Positions 22,645 through 34,884 of a stretch of DNA of 64,000 nucleotides are shown in pieces. The notes beneath the pieces were generated by a model that saw only the letters and a list, made by a program, of their open reading frames with translations, had not been told where the DNA came from and did no database searches. Numbering within the stretch: position 1 is the first letter of the stretch; each line of letters opens with the position of its first letter. The stretch spans positions 26,280-90,279 of the forward strand of contig WTPW01001552.1 in assembly GCA_009809945.1 (NCBI GenBank). The letters are read 5' to 3'. A program made the position numbers and the translations under genes. Origin of the DNA: Gigaspora margarita. Its lineage: Eukaryota; Glomeromycota; Glomeromycetes; Diversisporales; Gigasporaceae.

Positions 22645-25172
22645 AACTAGTGAGATAGGTGGCACAGAGCACCACCAATCTTATACAGTTTTTTAATCAT
22701 ATAACTGTTAAAATTTTTACTGTTAAGTTTATTGTCAATTATAGCATACACAGTATCTATTATATTAAAACACAAATGTTTGTTCATTACGCTATTTACC
22801 AATTAGAAGATTAACGTGATAAGATATCATGTGATCTAAAAGTAGAATACCTACACGACCCTACCCCTCGCCTTAAAAACACCATTACAGGTGAGAGCAT
22901 CACATGTGATAGTCAGAAAATAGTGCAGATAAAGGGGATGAAGTGGAAAATCGATGATAAATAAAGGTTAGTATATGTAATAGTATAATGCATTGAATTA
23001 AGAATTGGAAGGTATCAAGTAAGTATAAGAATTGGGGACGATGTAATCAAGTCTGCAGGTGCTTGAACTTACTTAAATTCGTGTGACTCACCCAACTTGC
23101 TTCAAGATGACACATGACTTTATTGTTTCTTCACGAACATTCCTTCATGCACATTTCTTCACTTATAATCAGCTTGCTTCAGCGGGAAGGGAATAACCAA
23201 TTGGCTATATTCCTATGGCTCTCACAGGATGTCAATATCGTTCTGCCCAACATAGTTAGTTAATCATGATTTTGCCAAATTTCAATAAAGCCACCTTTAG
23301 ACTAAATTACCTGCTGTCATAGTCCAAATAAATACTGTTAATGTGAATATTTTTCGTGAAATAATATAAATTTATCAATCATTAGCATACCTTATATCAT
23401 ACTTGTGGGGTTTTATGTAGTCATCTGTGTAGTGATCACGCAAGTTACATATATGATTGTTAAATAAGTAGCTGCGTTGAAACCAGGAGCAGAGAAATAT
23501 TAAATTCAAAGTAATCTTTAAAATTGTATTAGACTTATATATGTTATAGATACTATTTCGGTTTGATGAATATGTTTTGCCATTGAGTTTTGATATGAAA
23601 ACTCTAAAATATCACAGCAACCTCATATTAAAAATCAGTGCCAAAATACTTGAAATAGTTTCTACAACTTGCATAGTCAGGTGCCTGGAGTCACTGGCAT
23701 AATTCTAAACTTGTACAATAATTATTATAAGTCTAAAACACAATTGATTTATATGAAAATATAAATATAATAAACAATGAAATAATCAAATAATGTTCTT
23801 ATTTAAATACTTTAAATATCTGATGTGGACAAATATTACACTGGGTGATAATAGTATATAGTGTTAATTTATAGTAAAAAAAAAAAAAAACAATTGACCG
23901 ACCCATGTTTTTAGGCTTTGTATAATGCAAAACAAAAATCAACTTTGTATGGCTTTAGCTATAAACATACCGACTATTTTTGTATTGTGGTAATTTATTG
24001 TAAAAAAATTTACAACTATTTTTGTGAGAGACTTCAAGAACTTCGCTTGCTAATTTAGTACTAGACTAAACCATTAAGAGTTTGGAGATTTAAAGTTGAT
24101 TTTTCGTTTTGCATTATTCGCTGACTCATTTTTTTCAGCTTTTTAAAAAAAATTTTTTCTTTTCAGTTTTTACAAAAAAATTTTTTTTTTTAGATCGAAT
24201 TGTTCAAATTTTTTTGTTATTTTTATTTGATAGAGACCTTAATTTCTATTCGATAGACACTTTAATTTCTTGTAATTGGTGATAGGGCTGACAAAAAAAT
24301 GTGATTGCTAACTCTATTTTTTCGATTCTTTGTTGTGTATAATAAAAATTAACCTCGCATAATTTTATATGTGAATAAATCAAAAAAAAAAGATTGACTC
24401 AGATTCCATATTGGAATTAACAGCTACTGTTTCTATCCAATTTAATGTAAGAATTTGGTTACAAAACTTACTGACTATTTTTATGTTGTAGTGATTTACT
24501 ATAAAAGAAAGTTATGTATATTGTTGTGACCTTGGGAGAGACTTCATGAACTTTGCCTGACAATTTAGCTACTGGGCCACAATTATTAAGGGTTCAGAGA
24601 TTTAAACGAATGTATTTATTAATACAGGGAGAGCGATTTATGCATATTGTATGTAAAAGAAATAAACCTATATTCCAAAAGCAATTTTCTAAAAAATTAG
24701 CTTCCCAATACACAAAGCAATCCTTTTTATATGTTCCCATTTAGAATTATCCAATTACCAAGAATGAGGTAAGAACTATGATATTTATAAGAAATGTGGT
24801 AACGGGAATTCATAATGCAGGAATGTAGTTATTGTTACCCAGTAATGTGTAATAATTTGATCACAATAATGTAGTAATGATCTACTAATTAGGAATGATG
24901 CTAATGCAGCTCCAAAATTAGTAAATGATGAACTTTCGAATGTCGTTGTAGTGATATGGGTAATTATTTTTGAATTTTATATATTGCGCAACAAATATTC
25001 AATAGATAAAATTGGTAAGTCTTATTTAAGTTTTCACATTTCTGTAACAACAAAGCCATCATTATTAACTAATAAATTATTTTCGTATGGTTTTCCCACA
25101 ATCTGGTCACATTTTTCTGAAATAACCAATAAAAAACGTTAAAACGCACAAACTTAGAATTAAAGATATAGA
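22645..25172. mobile_element. 2.5-kb block-B-specific insertion of unknown class
   Basis: Splits the last coding island of pseudogene B: block A reads through TTAAATAATAATGAACATG where B has AATAATA / inserted DNA / GATGAACATA. A target duplication is not clear. Within it are a minus-strand head of repeat R (about 23470-23500, ACCAGGAGC), inverted Q-type ends (23925, 24085) and two copies of a roughly 120-bp segment (23975-24090 and 24470-24605; AGAGACTTCA, AATTTAG). No open frame above 63 codons. It may be several elements inserted in turn. Confidence 0.55.
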
Positions 25173-26266
25173 TGAACATAAAAAATTTAGTATGACTATG
25201 ATAGAAAATTATAATATAGGAGCACTTGTTGATAATTCTAGAATGCAAAGAAAAATTAAAGGAATTGTGAATTTCTAATACTATAAAAGAGCATAAATAT
25301 GGTCTTAGAAATTCTGAAAACTAAATTATACATGAGAATAATTAATAAACCTTGTTTTAATATTATGATATTATGTATAAATATTTGGAGTAAAATCCTG
25401 TTTAAAAAGTGAATTGGTAATCTTTTTTTTGTAATAATGGTAACATATAGTACTTATCAATTTAAAAATAGTAATTTTTTTTGCAAACAACTTAATATAA
25501 CTATTGCTATCTTGTTATAAATATTGATTATTTTTTCTTTAATTTTATTATTACTACTGCATTATTACCTATTATTAATTAATTACATTATTAAAATCAA
25601 TCAAATTAAATTTTTATTAATTATATAAATATAATCTAATCTATATTCCTGACCTAATTAAATTAATTATTGTGTATTACCTAAACAAATTACTCTTAAA
25701 CTAATAAAATTTTAAAGTATATAAAATAGTATACAAACTAGTATCATTGATTTAAATTTATATATATACGTATATTATATGCTTTTCTTAAAAAATTTTA
25801 AAATATATATATGTATATTATACACTTTTTTTAATAAAAAGTTATTACACATATATGTATACTATATGCTTTTCTTTCTTTATTAACCTATAAACATCTT
25901 TTGTGCTATTAACCTTATAATTATAAACAATACCTGGTCTAAACTAGTTAAGAAACTAGTTCATCTCTATCAAGAAATATGTATAGAACAATAATGAGCA
26001 TTATAGTCACATTTGGATAAATTTAAATTAGTCAATTAGAAGATCTTGAGATCACAAGATTTAGGACTGTTTTTTGGTTAGTTCTAAACTAGTTCCTAAA
26101 AATTTAGTTCAAACTTATTATAAACTAATATTTGAAATTTATGCAATGTTTGCTAAATATAACCATAATTTGTAACTATAATTTGTTATGTGTCTTACAG
26201 TTTATTAAAATATTTTTGTCTGCACATCTAATCCCAACTCAAAATTTTGGGAACCCCTTTATAAGC

Positions 26267-26561
26267 AGAACCCTGAACATCTCTTATATAGGTCATAACA
26301 GGATTTTGGCCAATTTTGATCTAATTTGCTAAAAATAACAAAATCTATTTACTTTAATAACTTCTAATCCAGTAATCAGAATTGAATAACCTTTGTTTAT
26401 TAGATGTGCTTCACTAAGAGCTTCATTTAAAAAAAAGTTCATTCAAATTGGACTACTGGATGCCAAGATAATTGCCAAAAACTGTTTTTTACTTTTCAAA
26501 TTTTAGGTATTTTTGCTAAAAAATTTCAAGTATGACCTCTATACTAGATGTCCAGGGTCCT
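26267..26561. mobile_element. hAT-like MITE, AGGACC-type ends (block B only)
   Basis: Left end AGAACCCTGAACATCT and right end AGATGTCCAGGGTCCT, extended by TATATAGGTCATA / TATGACCTCTATA. Flanks TTATAAGC (26259-26266) and GTATAAGC (26562-26569), 7 of 8. The block A site near 2998 is empty. Non-coding. Confidence 0.85.
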
Positions 26562-26654
26562 GTATAAGCTGTACATATTTACTGTATACATTTTTCTGCT
26601 ATAGCATACAATCAATAAATTAATCAATCAATTCTATATTGCAATAGCTGCGAT

Positions 26655-26823
26655 AGGACCCCAAAAAATACTAACAGAGGTTATATTTGGGCCATTAGTG
26701 GTTTTTTTTGCAATTTGATTAGATAAAAAAATTTTTAGACAATTAAATTGCTTAATTATGCAAAATTTTGACCTCTGTTAGCTATTTTCCAAATATAACC
26801 TTCATTAGTATTGTTTGGTTCTT
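26655..26823. mobile_element. hAT-like MITE, AGGACC-type ends (block B only)
   Basis: Inverted ends of about 35 bp: AGGACCCCAAAAAATACTAA on the left against TTAGTATTGTTTGGTTCTT on the right, with GGTTATATTTGG pairing CCAAATATAACC. Flanks GCTGCGAT (26647-26654) and GCTGCTAT (26824-26831), 7 of 8. Block A has the empty site at about 3080. Confidence 0.87.
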
Positions 26824-28325
26824 GCTGCTATCATAATACTGATTATAGTGATTTTGATATGGCAATTTTGACAAGCTTATGGGTATCAGATATACAATTT
26901 AATTTTATAATTAATTAGGTTTTAAGCTATCAAAATATTAGAATTTTCTCAATCACTATTTGCATTTATCTATAGTAAATACTGATTAGAATATTAAATA
27001 GTCTATATAAATCTCAAAATTCTATATCAATGATTTAAATTTTGATATTTATTGTATAACTATATTAAACTATAATAATTAATTAGATATATATTATTAT
27101 AGTATTTAATAATTCATTAATTGCAATACTACTATTGCTATGATGTAATAAAAATACTTATTTTTTTTGAAATTTAGTCTATTAATTAAAGTTTCTTACA
27201 ATAAATACAAATCACCAAGTTCTAAATAATTATAGTTCATGTTAGCCATTATCTGAATTAAATTACAACATCTATAAACTTTTTCTATTTCAATTATCCC
27301 TTCACATTTTTATTCAATTAGTCTAAAAAAATGTTGAGGTAGATCTAAACAAAATCCTTTTTGGATTTTCTGGATTATACAATGCCAATATGCAATTAAA
27401 TAATATAGATGCAGCTAATTTTTGATTAAGGGTAGAGTATACATAAATCATTTATCATATGATATGCATTGCAAATTTTTTTGTGTAACTAATTATATAG
27501 AAAGCACAACTCTGTTTGGGTAATTACCTAATTTAGAAATATTTTTACTATTTGTTTTCTTGTATAACCCTGACAAAATTGAAGCCCCCAGACAAATATA
27601 ACTATATAAGAACATATATTTTTTTAAAATCGTACAACCTCTGAAGATTTACTACTGTAAATAGAAGGTTTAATCTGTATATTACCAAATTTTGGTAAAA
27701 ATTAACTGTGCTTTTAAAAAACTTTTATTAGTAGCGTATTTCAAATTTTGTATGAAATCCCAATGTACCACCAAAATCATATGATAAATGATCTATATAC
27801 ACTCTATTCTTAAAGAAATAATTGATCTTTCAAATCCAGCCTTTGTTAGCAATAATAATTATTTAATACAAATCAAAATATAGTAATACACTATGCCTCT
27901 CAATGAGTAAGTTCAGGAAATCTTAATTACAATACAGCAATTCTAGTAGTTTGAGTTTTTAATAAAGAATATAATAAAAACTATTATGCAATAGAATAAA
28001 TATATAATAAATATATATATCAGTACTGTATTTGCTATTTGCTATTATGTTTTTAATAAATAAAAATTTATTATTATATAATAAATTGCATATAATAATA
28101 AATATACAAAAATAAATATACAATGGTATTTACAATAACAAGATAAAGATTACATCAAGTTACATCAAGTTACAACATACTAGATTAAGTTACAGCATGT
28201 ATAAAAAGTTATAACTTGAATAATTTTATTGGCACATATACAAGTTATACCAAGCTGTAATTTAGAGCAAAAAGTTATGACTAGTTATAACTCAGTTACA
28301 GTATAGACTATTCTAATTTCTCAAT
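26824..28325. other. Non-coding flank of block B
   Basis: Counterpart of about 3090-4560 in block A. No gene and no B-specific insertion of note; small indels only. Confidence 0.6.
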
Positions 28326-28560
28326 TTCTGCCTGCACCTCTAGTTGGGATATGTTAGAGTGTATCTAAATTATAGTTAGTTGGATAGAATTGACCAATTT
28401 TACCCAAGGTTATAAAAAATTTTACTAATAAATCATATCTATTCATTAAGAAAAATGCCTAGCTAATAATTTTGATATAGAAGCTGCTAACAACTAGAGC
28501 TAAATACCAACCTAGATCCGATGCATCCAACCTGGAAATTTGGTGATAGTCCTATAAAAT
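28326..28560 (+). repeat. Repeat S, copy 2 (block B)
   Basis: Counterpart of 4566-4803, with the same landmark order (GTTGGAT, TTTTACCCAAG, AATGCCTAG, ACAACTAG, AAATTTGG). Confidence 0.7.
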
Positions 28561-28882
28561 CAATGAGTACAAGGTTATGCTTCAAATAAGCACATGTCAG
28601 ATCAGATAACTACTACAAAAATAAAAATCTTAATAAATATTTCAATTACTAACTTAATAAATTTATTAAAAGTTATATATGCAAAGTTGATTTTTCTTTT
28701 TATAAAACTTAGGTCAGTCAATCAGATTTTTTTTAATTTGCTATAAATTAATAGAATGATGCTTATATCTTAAGGTTATACAAGGTTAATTTTTTGCATC
28801 AATCCTATTATATAATTATAGCAAATTAAAGTCTCTTTTGGGTGACACTATATGGGAATAGTAGTATGCAGAAATATTGATA

Positions 28883-29135
28883 ATTGGGAGTGAGTCAATA
28901 GAAATCAAGCAAATTTTTTTTAGTAATTTTTTTTTAAAGCTTAAATCAAAAAAATTTAACTAAATCTTGATCTAATTTTGATAATTTTTTTTTAAATTAA
29001 TTCTATAGGTTTATAAAATTAATTTAAAAATTTTTTTATCAAATTTGATTAAATTTTTGTTAAATTATTCCTGTTCAAACTTCAAAAAAATTACATTATA
29101 AAAGTTTGCTTGATTTCTATTGACTCACCTCCAAT
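28883..29135. mobile_element. Foldback MITE Y, copy in block B
   Basis: Left end ATTGGGAGTGAGTCAATAG and right end CTATTGACTCACCTCCAAT, with AAATCAAGCAAA / GTTTGCTTGATTT inside and AT-rich arms that pair to the centre. TA at 28881-28882 and 29136-29137. Predates the A/B duplication. Confidence 0.85.
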
Positions 29136-29624
29136 TAGTAAATTTTTGCCCCTGATTTGCAAATTTAGTAAGCAGGAGTGTGATCCACATTTTATGTTTT
29201 TTTATTATAATAAAATCAGATTTCACTCTAGTGATGTTCATAGCAGATTTCACTTTTCACAACTTAGATTTCAACCTGTCATATTATAATTATCGAAATG
29301 ACTGTGAATTTTTGGTAATAAAATTGTAGTTTTTATAATATAATTTTCAGCCAGTATATCACTTGAGTATAATCTTGTATAGATGAAAATTTTATTAACA
29401 AAAACTGCATGTTTATTATCAAAAAATAATTATTGAAAATTGCTGATTATCATTACAAAATTCATTATTTGCTCTACTACTTTTCAGATCAGCAGTAAGT
29501 ATATGAATTTTATACAAAATCCCTACATAAAATACTCTTCTCTGCTGAATTACCACCGTGTACTAATTAAGATTTTGTCTTAGAAATGTAAGAGACCTAG
29601 AGTACTAATTGCCACTAATTATAG

Positions 29625-30245
29625 TAGTCTTCCGTTCCTGGTTTTGCATGACAATATTGCACAGCTATCTAGTGGTTATACAGCAAATTAAGCTGCGTGC
29701 ATCTACAAAATCTTGCATATTATTGGATTATGCATGAGGCGAAGCAATGATGTGAATGCATATTGAGAGCATCGCATGTTGCACCTTCACCGAGCATGTA
29801 TAGTACTTTCTTCTATATCCAGACAATATCTGCCCATCATTATATGCTTTAATGCTTTTGATTGGATTTACAATCCATGATCAAAGATGTTAAGACTAAA
29901 ATATTGATGAGCAAGTTATGATCAAGAATGTTATCACAATTCAAATTCTGGCAATTGTATCATGATAGTACCAATCAACCTTAATGACATACGGTATTGT
30001 GTATCGATTTGTAACAAACTTCTTTATAGTAAGTTGAGTAAAAGCATTGCTGCCATAGTCCTATATTTGTCTATTGTATAAGAATTGATTAACCAAACAG
30101 CTTTAATAGGTTTTTGTCTTGATTAAATTGCATAACGATCACTATAAAAAAATATCCTTTTTTATTGTCTTTTGGGATTGCACTAACTAAATATGTTATG
30201 AACCACATTACATATCGTCACCATACTTAGGAATGTTAAGTGATA
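29625..30245 (+). repeat. Dispersed repeat R, copy 3 (internally deleted)
   Basis: Head TTCCGTTCCTGGTTTTGCAT...GCACAGCTATCTAG at the end of block B. After about 90 bp it jumps to the distal part (CTTTTGATTGGATTTACAAT, GATGAGCAAGTTATGATCAA, TGTGTATCGATTTG) and the same tail as copy 2. Confidence 0.8.
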
Positions 30246-30790
30246 GTGATGCGTCTGATGAGGGTCCCTAAAAAGTCCAGGTTCGAACTAGTTAAGAAAC
30301 TAGCTCACCCTCTCCCTATCAAAAAAAATGTATAGAACAAGTACTATAATCACATTTAGATCGATGTAAATTAGCCAAAGATCACAAGATATAGGACTGC
30401 TTTTAGCTGTGGTAGCTCTCTCACAAAAAAATTTTACCCCTGTGATTTTTATCCAATAAAGCCCAATGAAACTCTTTAAGGTTAGGGTGAGAAGTCACAT
30501 TAGGAGGTAAACTCATTGATTAATATTTTTGTGAAAATCTTTAGCCATTCTGTTTTTCGGTCTAGTACTAAACTGGTTTCTAAAAGGTCCAGTCTGGACT
30601 CAGTATGAACTAGATCACTTACCCTAATAAGGCATTTACTGTAGATAGATAAGCTTGTCAGAACAGCCATCCAATAATCAACATTACGATTGCAGCTATC
30701 ATAGCATATAATTGGTTGATTAATTGATTGATTGGATGCTACAGCAGAAACATGCATACCGCAAATGTGTACAACTTGTGCAGGGGGGTT
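30246..30790. repeat. Partial, partly inverted relative of block A 2665-3135
   Basis: 30280-30410 matches 2665-2803 directly (GTTCGAACTAGTTAAG, TGTATAGAACAA, GATCACAAGATATAG). 30648-30790 matches the reverse complement of 2991-3135 (AAGCTTGTCA, GATTGATTAATT, GCAAATGTGTACA). The arrangement suggests a palindromic element rearranged in one copy. A 105-codon minus-strand frame here is not supported as a gene. Confidence 0.6.
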
Positions 30791-31015
30791 CCAAAATTCT
30801 GGATCAGAATGCTTCAAAGTGCATCAGAATCATGGTCAGTTGGATCATAATTGATCTATTTTTGCCCAAGATTATTAAAATTTTCTAATAAATCATATCA
30901 TTTAAGTAAAAAATGCCCAGCTGATAATTTTGATGTAAACATACTAACAACTAGGGCTAAACAACGATCTAGATCTGACACATCCAACCCTGAAATTTAG
31001 GATAGCTCTGTAAAA
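30788..31015 (+). repeat. Repeat S, copy 3
   Basis: Starts GGGTTCCAAAATTCTGGATC and ends ATTTAGGATAGCTCTGT; the inner landmarks match copies 1, 2 and 4. Confidence 0.7.
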
Positions 31016-31085
31016 GAGTACAAGGTTATGCTTCAGATGAGCACATGTCAGATCGAATGACTACTACAGAAAAAAATTTCTCTAC

Positions 31086-31114
31086 TTATATATATATATT
31101 ATATATCTATATTT

Positions 31115-31169
<55 letters not shown>

Positions 31170-31172
31170 CTT
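31086..31172. repeat. (TA)n microsatellite
   Basis: Long TA tract with minor interruptions, directly after a repeat S copy. Confidence 0.95.
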
Positions 31173-31204
31173 GTAATTCTCTGAATGCTAAAAAACGTAA
31201 CCTT

Positions 31205-32340
31205 TAAAATGCTTTTAATTGGTTGCTTTCTGATCCGGTGGTTACATGTGATTATGTAGATCATTAATCACTATCAGAATTTAGTTTTTAAAATGCCTTT
31301 GGTTGGTTGATTGCTGGTCCAGTGATTACATGCATTATTGTGTATATTTGTTATCATGCATGTTAGTTATTGTATATATTATGATATGGTAATAATTATG
31401 GAGTTAAAGTGGCAATGTAGTACTTATGCATATATGTATAATGACAAAATAATTACATGATGGTAAAGTACTTACTTTTTTTTATTTTTACTTAATTTAT
31501 TTTTACAGATCACTAAAAAATGGATTAGGGATACAATTCAATTTTTTTTTGATTGCTGGGTAAGATGTGTATATAATTCGATGTTATGTGATACAGTTTA
31601 CAGACAATGATGTTTTGGAGTTTTCCGTTTATCTCGTGTATTTGATTGTATCATTTTGATAACATAATCACTTTTAACTAGAAGGTTTGTTAAGATTAAT
31701 CTCTTTGTAAAATTGATGTAAAAGTATATACATGTTTTTTATGTAGTTAATTGCCACTAGAATTTATCCTTTAAAATGCCTTTGGTTAGTTGATTGCTGA
31801 TCTGGTGATTACATGCATTATAAATTGTGCATGTAAGTTGTTGTATATATATCTTTATTTATTATTGTATGTATGTAGTAGGTTATGGTAAGTATATATG
31901 TCATGATTCTAGTAATAATTATAGCATTAAAGTGGCGATATAGTAATAATATGTATGTGATGTGATGACAAAATAATTATGTAATGGTAAGATAATTAAA
32001 AGGCGAGCAGATTCTTTTATTTTTACTTGATTTTTTTCTTATAGATCACTATAAAATGGATTAAGGATAGCTTTTGTGATCAAAATTTTAAACAATTCAA
32101 TTCGAGTTCGTTGATGTGTTTATTGATTTGAAGTTATGCAATATGGTTTACAGGTCATAGGGTGTTTGGGGTTTCTGTTTGTCACAGATATTTGATTGCT
32201 TCATTTTGATAACATAATCACTTTTAACTAGAGGGTTTGATGAGTTTATTTTTTTGTAAATTAATGTAAAAGTATGTATACACGTAAACAGAGCATAGTG
32301 GGCTTTTATTCTGATTGAATAATTTTTGTAGATCATTTTA
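31205..32340 (+). repeat. Tandem duplication of a roughly 540-bp unit
   Basis: AAAATGCCTTTGGTTGGTTG followed by GTGATTACATGCATTAT occurs near 31290 and 31770, with a decayed copy at 31205. AGATCACTA...AAATGGATTA occurs near 31508 and 32043, and TTTTGATAACATAATCACTT near 31655 and 32205. A third, partial copy is at 36085-36420. Non-coding. Confidence 0.8.
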
Positions 32341-32473
32341 TGATTTTACAAAAATCTGATTGGTTAATATATTTATATTAAAAACAAGCCAAAGTAAAAT
32401 ATTTTGCAAGGAGATATATTTTTAAATTAATAATTTATTACAGTACTTGGATCTAATGTTATACATGTATAAT

Positions 32474-33704
32474 TAGTGTTTAAAATTCAAATCAAAAGTT
32501 ATGTTCTCAAAAGAGCATAATTTAAATTTTTATTGTTCTCAAAAACTTTTTAGTGTTCATTATATATTAAATATATTGAACATTAATTTTTAAAGAATGT
32601 TCATGTATATATTAGCTTCAAACAATATTGATATATATTATTTATTTAATTTACAACAAATTAATTCAAATTAATAAAATCAATAATATAATAATTAATT
32701 CTATGATCAAATTTGCACTATTTTTGGTATCCTAATTGAAATTAAGCTTTTCTTATACTGCACTTACTCACTTGTGGTTTAACATATTGTGAATTAAAGT
32801 TATATCTAACGTTTAATAATAAAATAAGCATATTATAAATAAATAACTTATGCTCTAATAGTTTAATATAGTAGATAAATTAATTTTTAATAAAGAATTC
32901 TGTTGTTAATAATAGAATAATAACTTATTTGAAAATAAATTTTATACATACAATTCATACACTAAGTTCATGCTTATCTATTAATAATTTTTTAAGCTTT
33001 GTATATGATTCTTTGTATTTTTTCAATATAATACAATGTATTAATCATTTTTTAAACTTTGTATATGATTCTTTGTATTTTTTCAACATAACACAATATA
33101 TTATACAATTTAATTTCTAATGATTTTGTTAAAACTTCAAGTGCTTTTTATATTTGCTCATAGTAAAACAAGCCTTTCTATAATATTTTACTAATGCTAT
33201 TATCAGTTAATGCAATAAATTAGAATCCAATTACTTTGTTATTTAACTATTTAAACTTTGTACTAACAAATACTTTGCTTAGTATTAGCATATCATTTGA
33301 TCCAAATTATCTATATATAAGTCTATACAATAATGATACTCTTAATATAAAAAACATACTGCATAGCTAATAAATATTTATTTTAAAATCTTTAAAGGCT
33401 ATTCCTTAAATATTTATTAGTTACCCATATTGTACAACTTTAAACATATGTGCTATACATAGTATATACATATGTACAGAATTTGTTATGATCAAATTAC
33501 ATTATCAAATTGATAAACATTTTATATAATTTATTGTTCTCATTAGTAAATCTAGAACATAAAAATTTTATAAATGTTCTCCTTGAAAACATTTCAAGAG
33601 AATAAAATGTTCTCAAATAAGAGAACCCTTTTTTAAATATCATTGTTCTTAAAAAAACTCAAAAGTTCATTGAGAACTATGAGAACATTAAATTTTAAAC
33701 TCTG
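32474..33704. mobile_element. 1.2-kb hAT-like element with GTTCTC subterminal array
   Basis: TGTATAAT duplicated at 32466-32473 and 33705-33712. Ends TAGTGTTTAAAATT and AATTTTAAACTCTG. Inverted similarity continues for about 100 bp with repeated TGTTCTC/GAGAACA motifs near both ends (32500-32580 and 33535-33690). Interior AT-rich with a 60-bp tandem duplication (32981-33100). No transposase frame. A 9-bp reading (TGTATAATT) would point to a Mutator-type element instead. Confidence 0.8.
32981..33100. repeat. 60-bp tandem duplication
   Basis: Two copies with a period of exactly 60 bp (CTTTGTATATGATTCTTTGT in both). In frame it reads FVYDSLYFFNI twice, but no gene context exists. Confidence 0.9.
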
Positions 33705-33712
33705 TGTATAAT

Positions 33713-34040
33713 TCTATTGTTTTTTTTAAAAAAAAAAATCAAAAAAATCTTAAATATGGACTAACAATTTTTTAGATTTAACTATTCATATTTTAACAAA
33801 TGTTTTTGTAAATTGTTAGATTCATATATACAAAAGTTACCTATAGTTAATTTAACCTATTATCATAATCAAAAAAAAATAAACATAACCTAAAAGATCT
33901 ATAGTTTATAACGTAAGATATGAACTTTCTAATTTTTTTTGTCTCATACTCTAGGGATTTGTATCATGAATCCGAATTCAATCTTGTGACAGAAAATCAT
34001 TACTTTAATAAGACTTTGTTATAATAAACTAATTAAAGTA
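33713..34040. other. AT-rich spacer
   Basis: No gene or repeat that I can support. Confidence 0.4.
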
Positions 34041-34099
34041 TGGTGCCATAATTAGCTAATTATTACAATTATATTTATTACATATTTATTACATGACGC

Positions 34100-34490
34100 T
34101 TTTTAAAACCTTAATTGTAATTACATTTATTACATGTATTAATATTATTACATGTAGTTATATTATTACATGTAATGATATTATTATATATAATATTATT
34201 ACATATAATATTATTTATTACATGTAATAATGTAATAATATTATTACATGTAGTATTATTTATTACATGTAATATTATTTATTACATGTAATATTATTTA
34301 TTACATGTAATATTATTTATTATATGTAATATTATTTATTACATGTAATAATATAATAATATTATTATATACAATAATATTATTATATACAAAATATTAT
34401 TATATACAATTACATTATTATTTATTATGTTATTTATTATATATAATAATATAATAATATATAAAATATATTTTATTATTATATATAATT
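34100..34490. repeat. Palindromic TTATTACATGTAATATTA tandem array
   Basis: Repeated self-complementary units of about 18-20 bp, merging into TA-rich sequence. Resumes at 35930-36000 on the far side of the retroposon. Confidence 0.85.
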
Positions 34491-34594
34491 AAATAATTTA
34501 AATTTTAATCTTATTTAAAAAATAATTTATTAATTAAACTATTTTGTTTTATTTATATTATACAATTTTAATTTATTAACTTTATTTTTTTATA

Positions 34595-34742
34595 CAGTCA
34601 AACCTCAATATAATCACCAGCTCAAGAAGCAANAATCTGATGATTATAANAAGTTNNANNNNTTTAAAGGTCAAATTTTATAAAGTTTATAATAGATTGA
34701 ACTTAAAAATAGTATAATTAAAATTATAATGAGATTTGATTG
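34595..34742. mobile_element. Tc1/pogo-like MITE
   Basis: Ends CAGTCAAACCTCAATATAAT and ATTATAATGAGATTTGATTG, flanked by TA (34593-34594, 34743-34744). Several Ns lie within (34633-34660). Confidence 0.8.
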
Positions 34743-34884
34743 TATTTACTAAGATGTATTATATATTTAAATAAATACTATACCTTTAGCTTTATTTATT
34801 TACAATATTATAATTATATAACATAATAATAATAATTATAAAATAAAAACTTATTATTTTGTAATAATAATTATTACTTGTAAC

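Larger units (their letters stand above)
19205..25341 (+). pseudogene. Decayed MULE-like transposase-related gene, copy B, with five nested insertions
   Basis: Same gene as copy A but with an extra upstream exon. At about 19236-19445 a broken frame reads NIPLDCKACPFVIIICKR then LHTHAQPL, a Cys/His arrangement (CxxC followed by C and HxH) like the N-terminal finger of many Mutator-type transposases, then LLDAASIYIVTG. A GTAAA donor at about 19447 and a TTTTAG acceptor precede the exon that opens copy A (NLIKAYVGIDNLY). Later islands match copy A, including NSAEAV and SNQKGKQFKL near 21440-21500. Stops, frameshifts and five insertions (19919-20156, 20567-20871 within the older MITE, 21547-21719, 21987-22516, 22645-25172) make it non-functional. 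The family assignment is from memory; the exon order is visible. Confidence 0.65.
19448..29716 (+). repeat. Block B: second copy of the block A segment, expanded by insertions
   Basis: Aligns in direct orientation with 1-5985. Removing seven B-only insertions (19919-20156, 20567-20871, 21547-21719, 21987-22516, 22645-25172, 26267-26561, 26655-26823) restores a length close to that of block A. Substitutions are scattered, at a few per cent by eye. Block A therefore supplies the empty site for each insertion. Confidence 0.9.

Noticed and set aside
30500..30817. 105-codon minus-strand open frame
   Set aside because: Lies across a partly inverted copy of block A flank and the start of repeat S; the corresponding block A sequence is not open.
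31086..31172. Promoter or origin based on the long TA tract
   Set aside because: Simple (TA)n sequence with no supporting elements.
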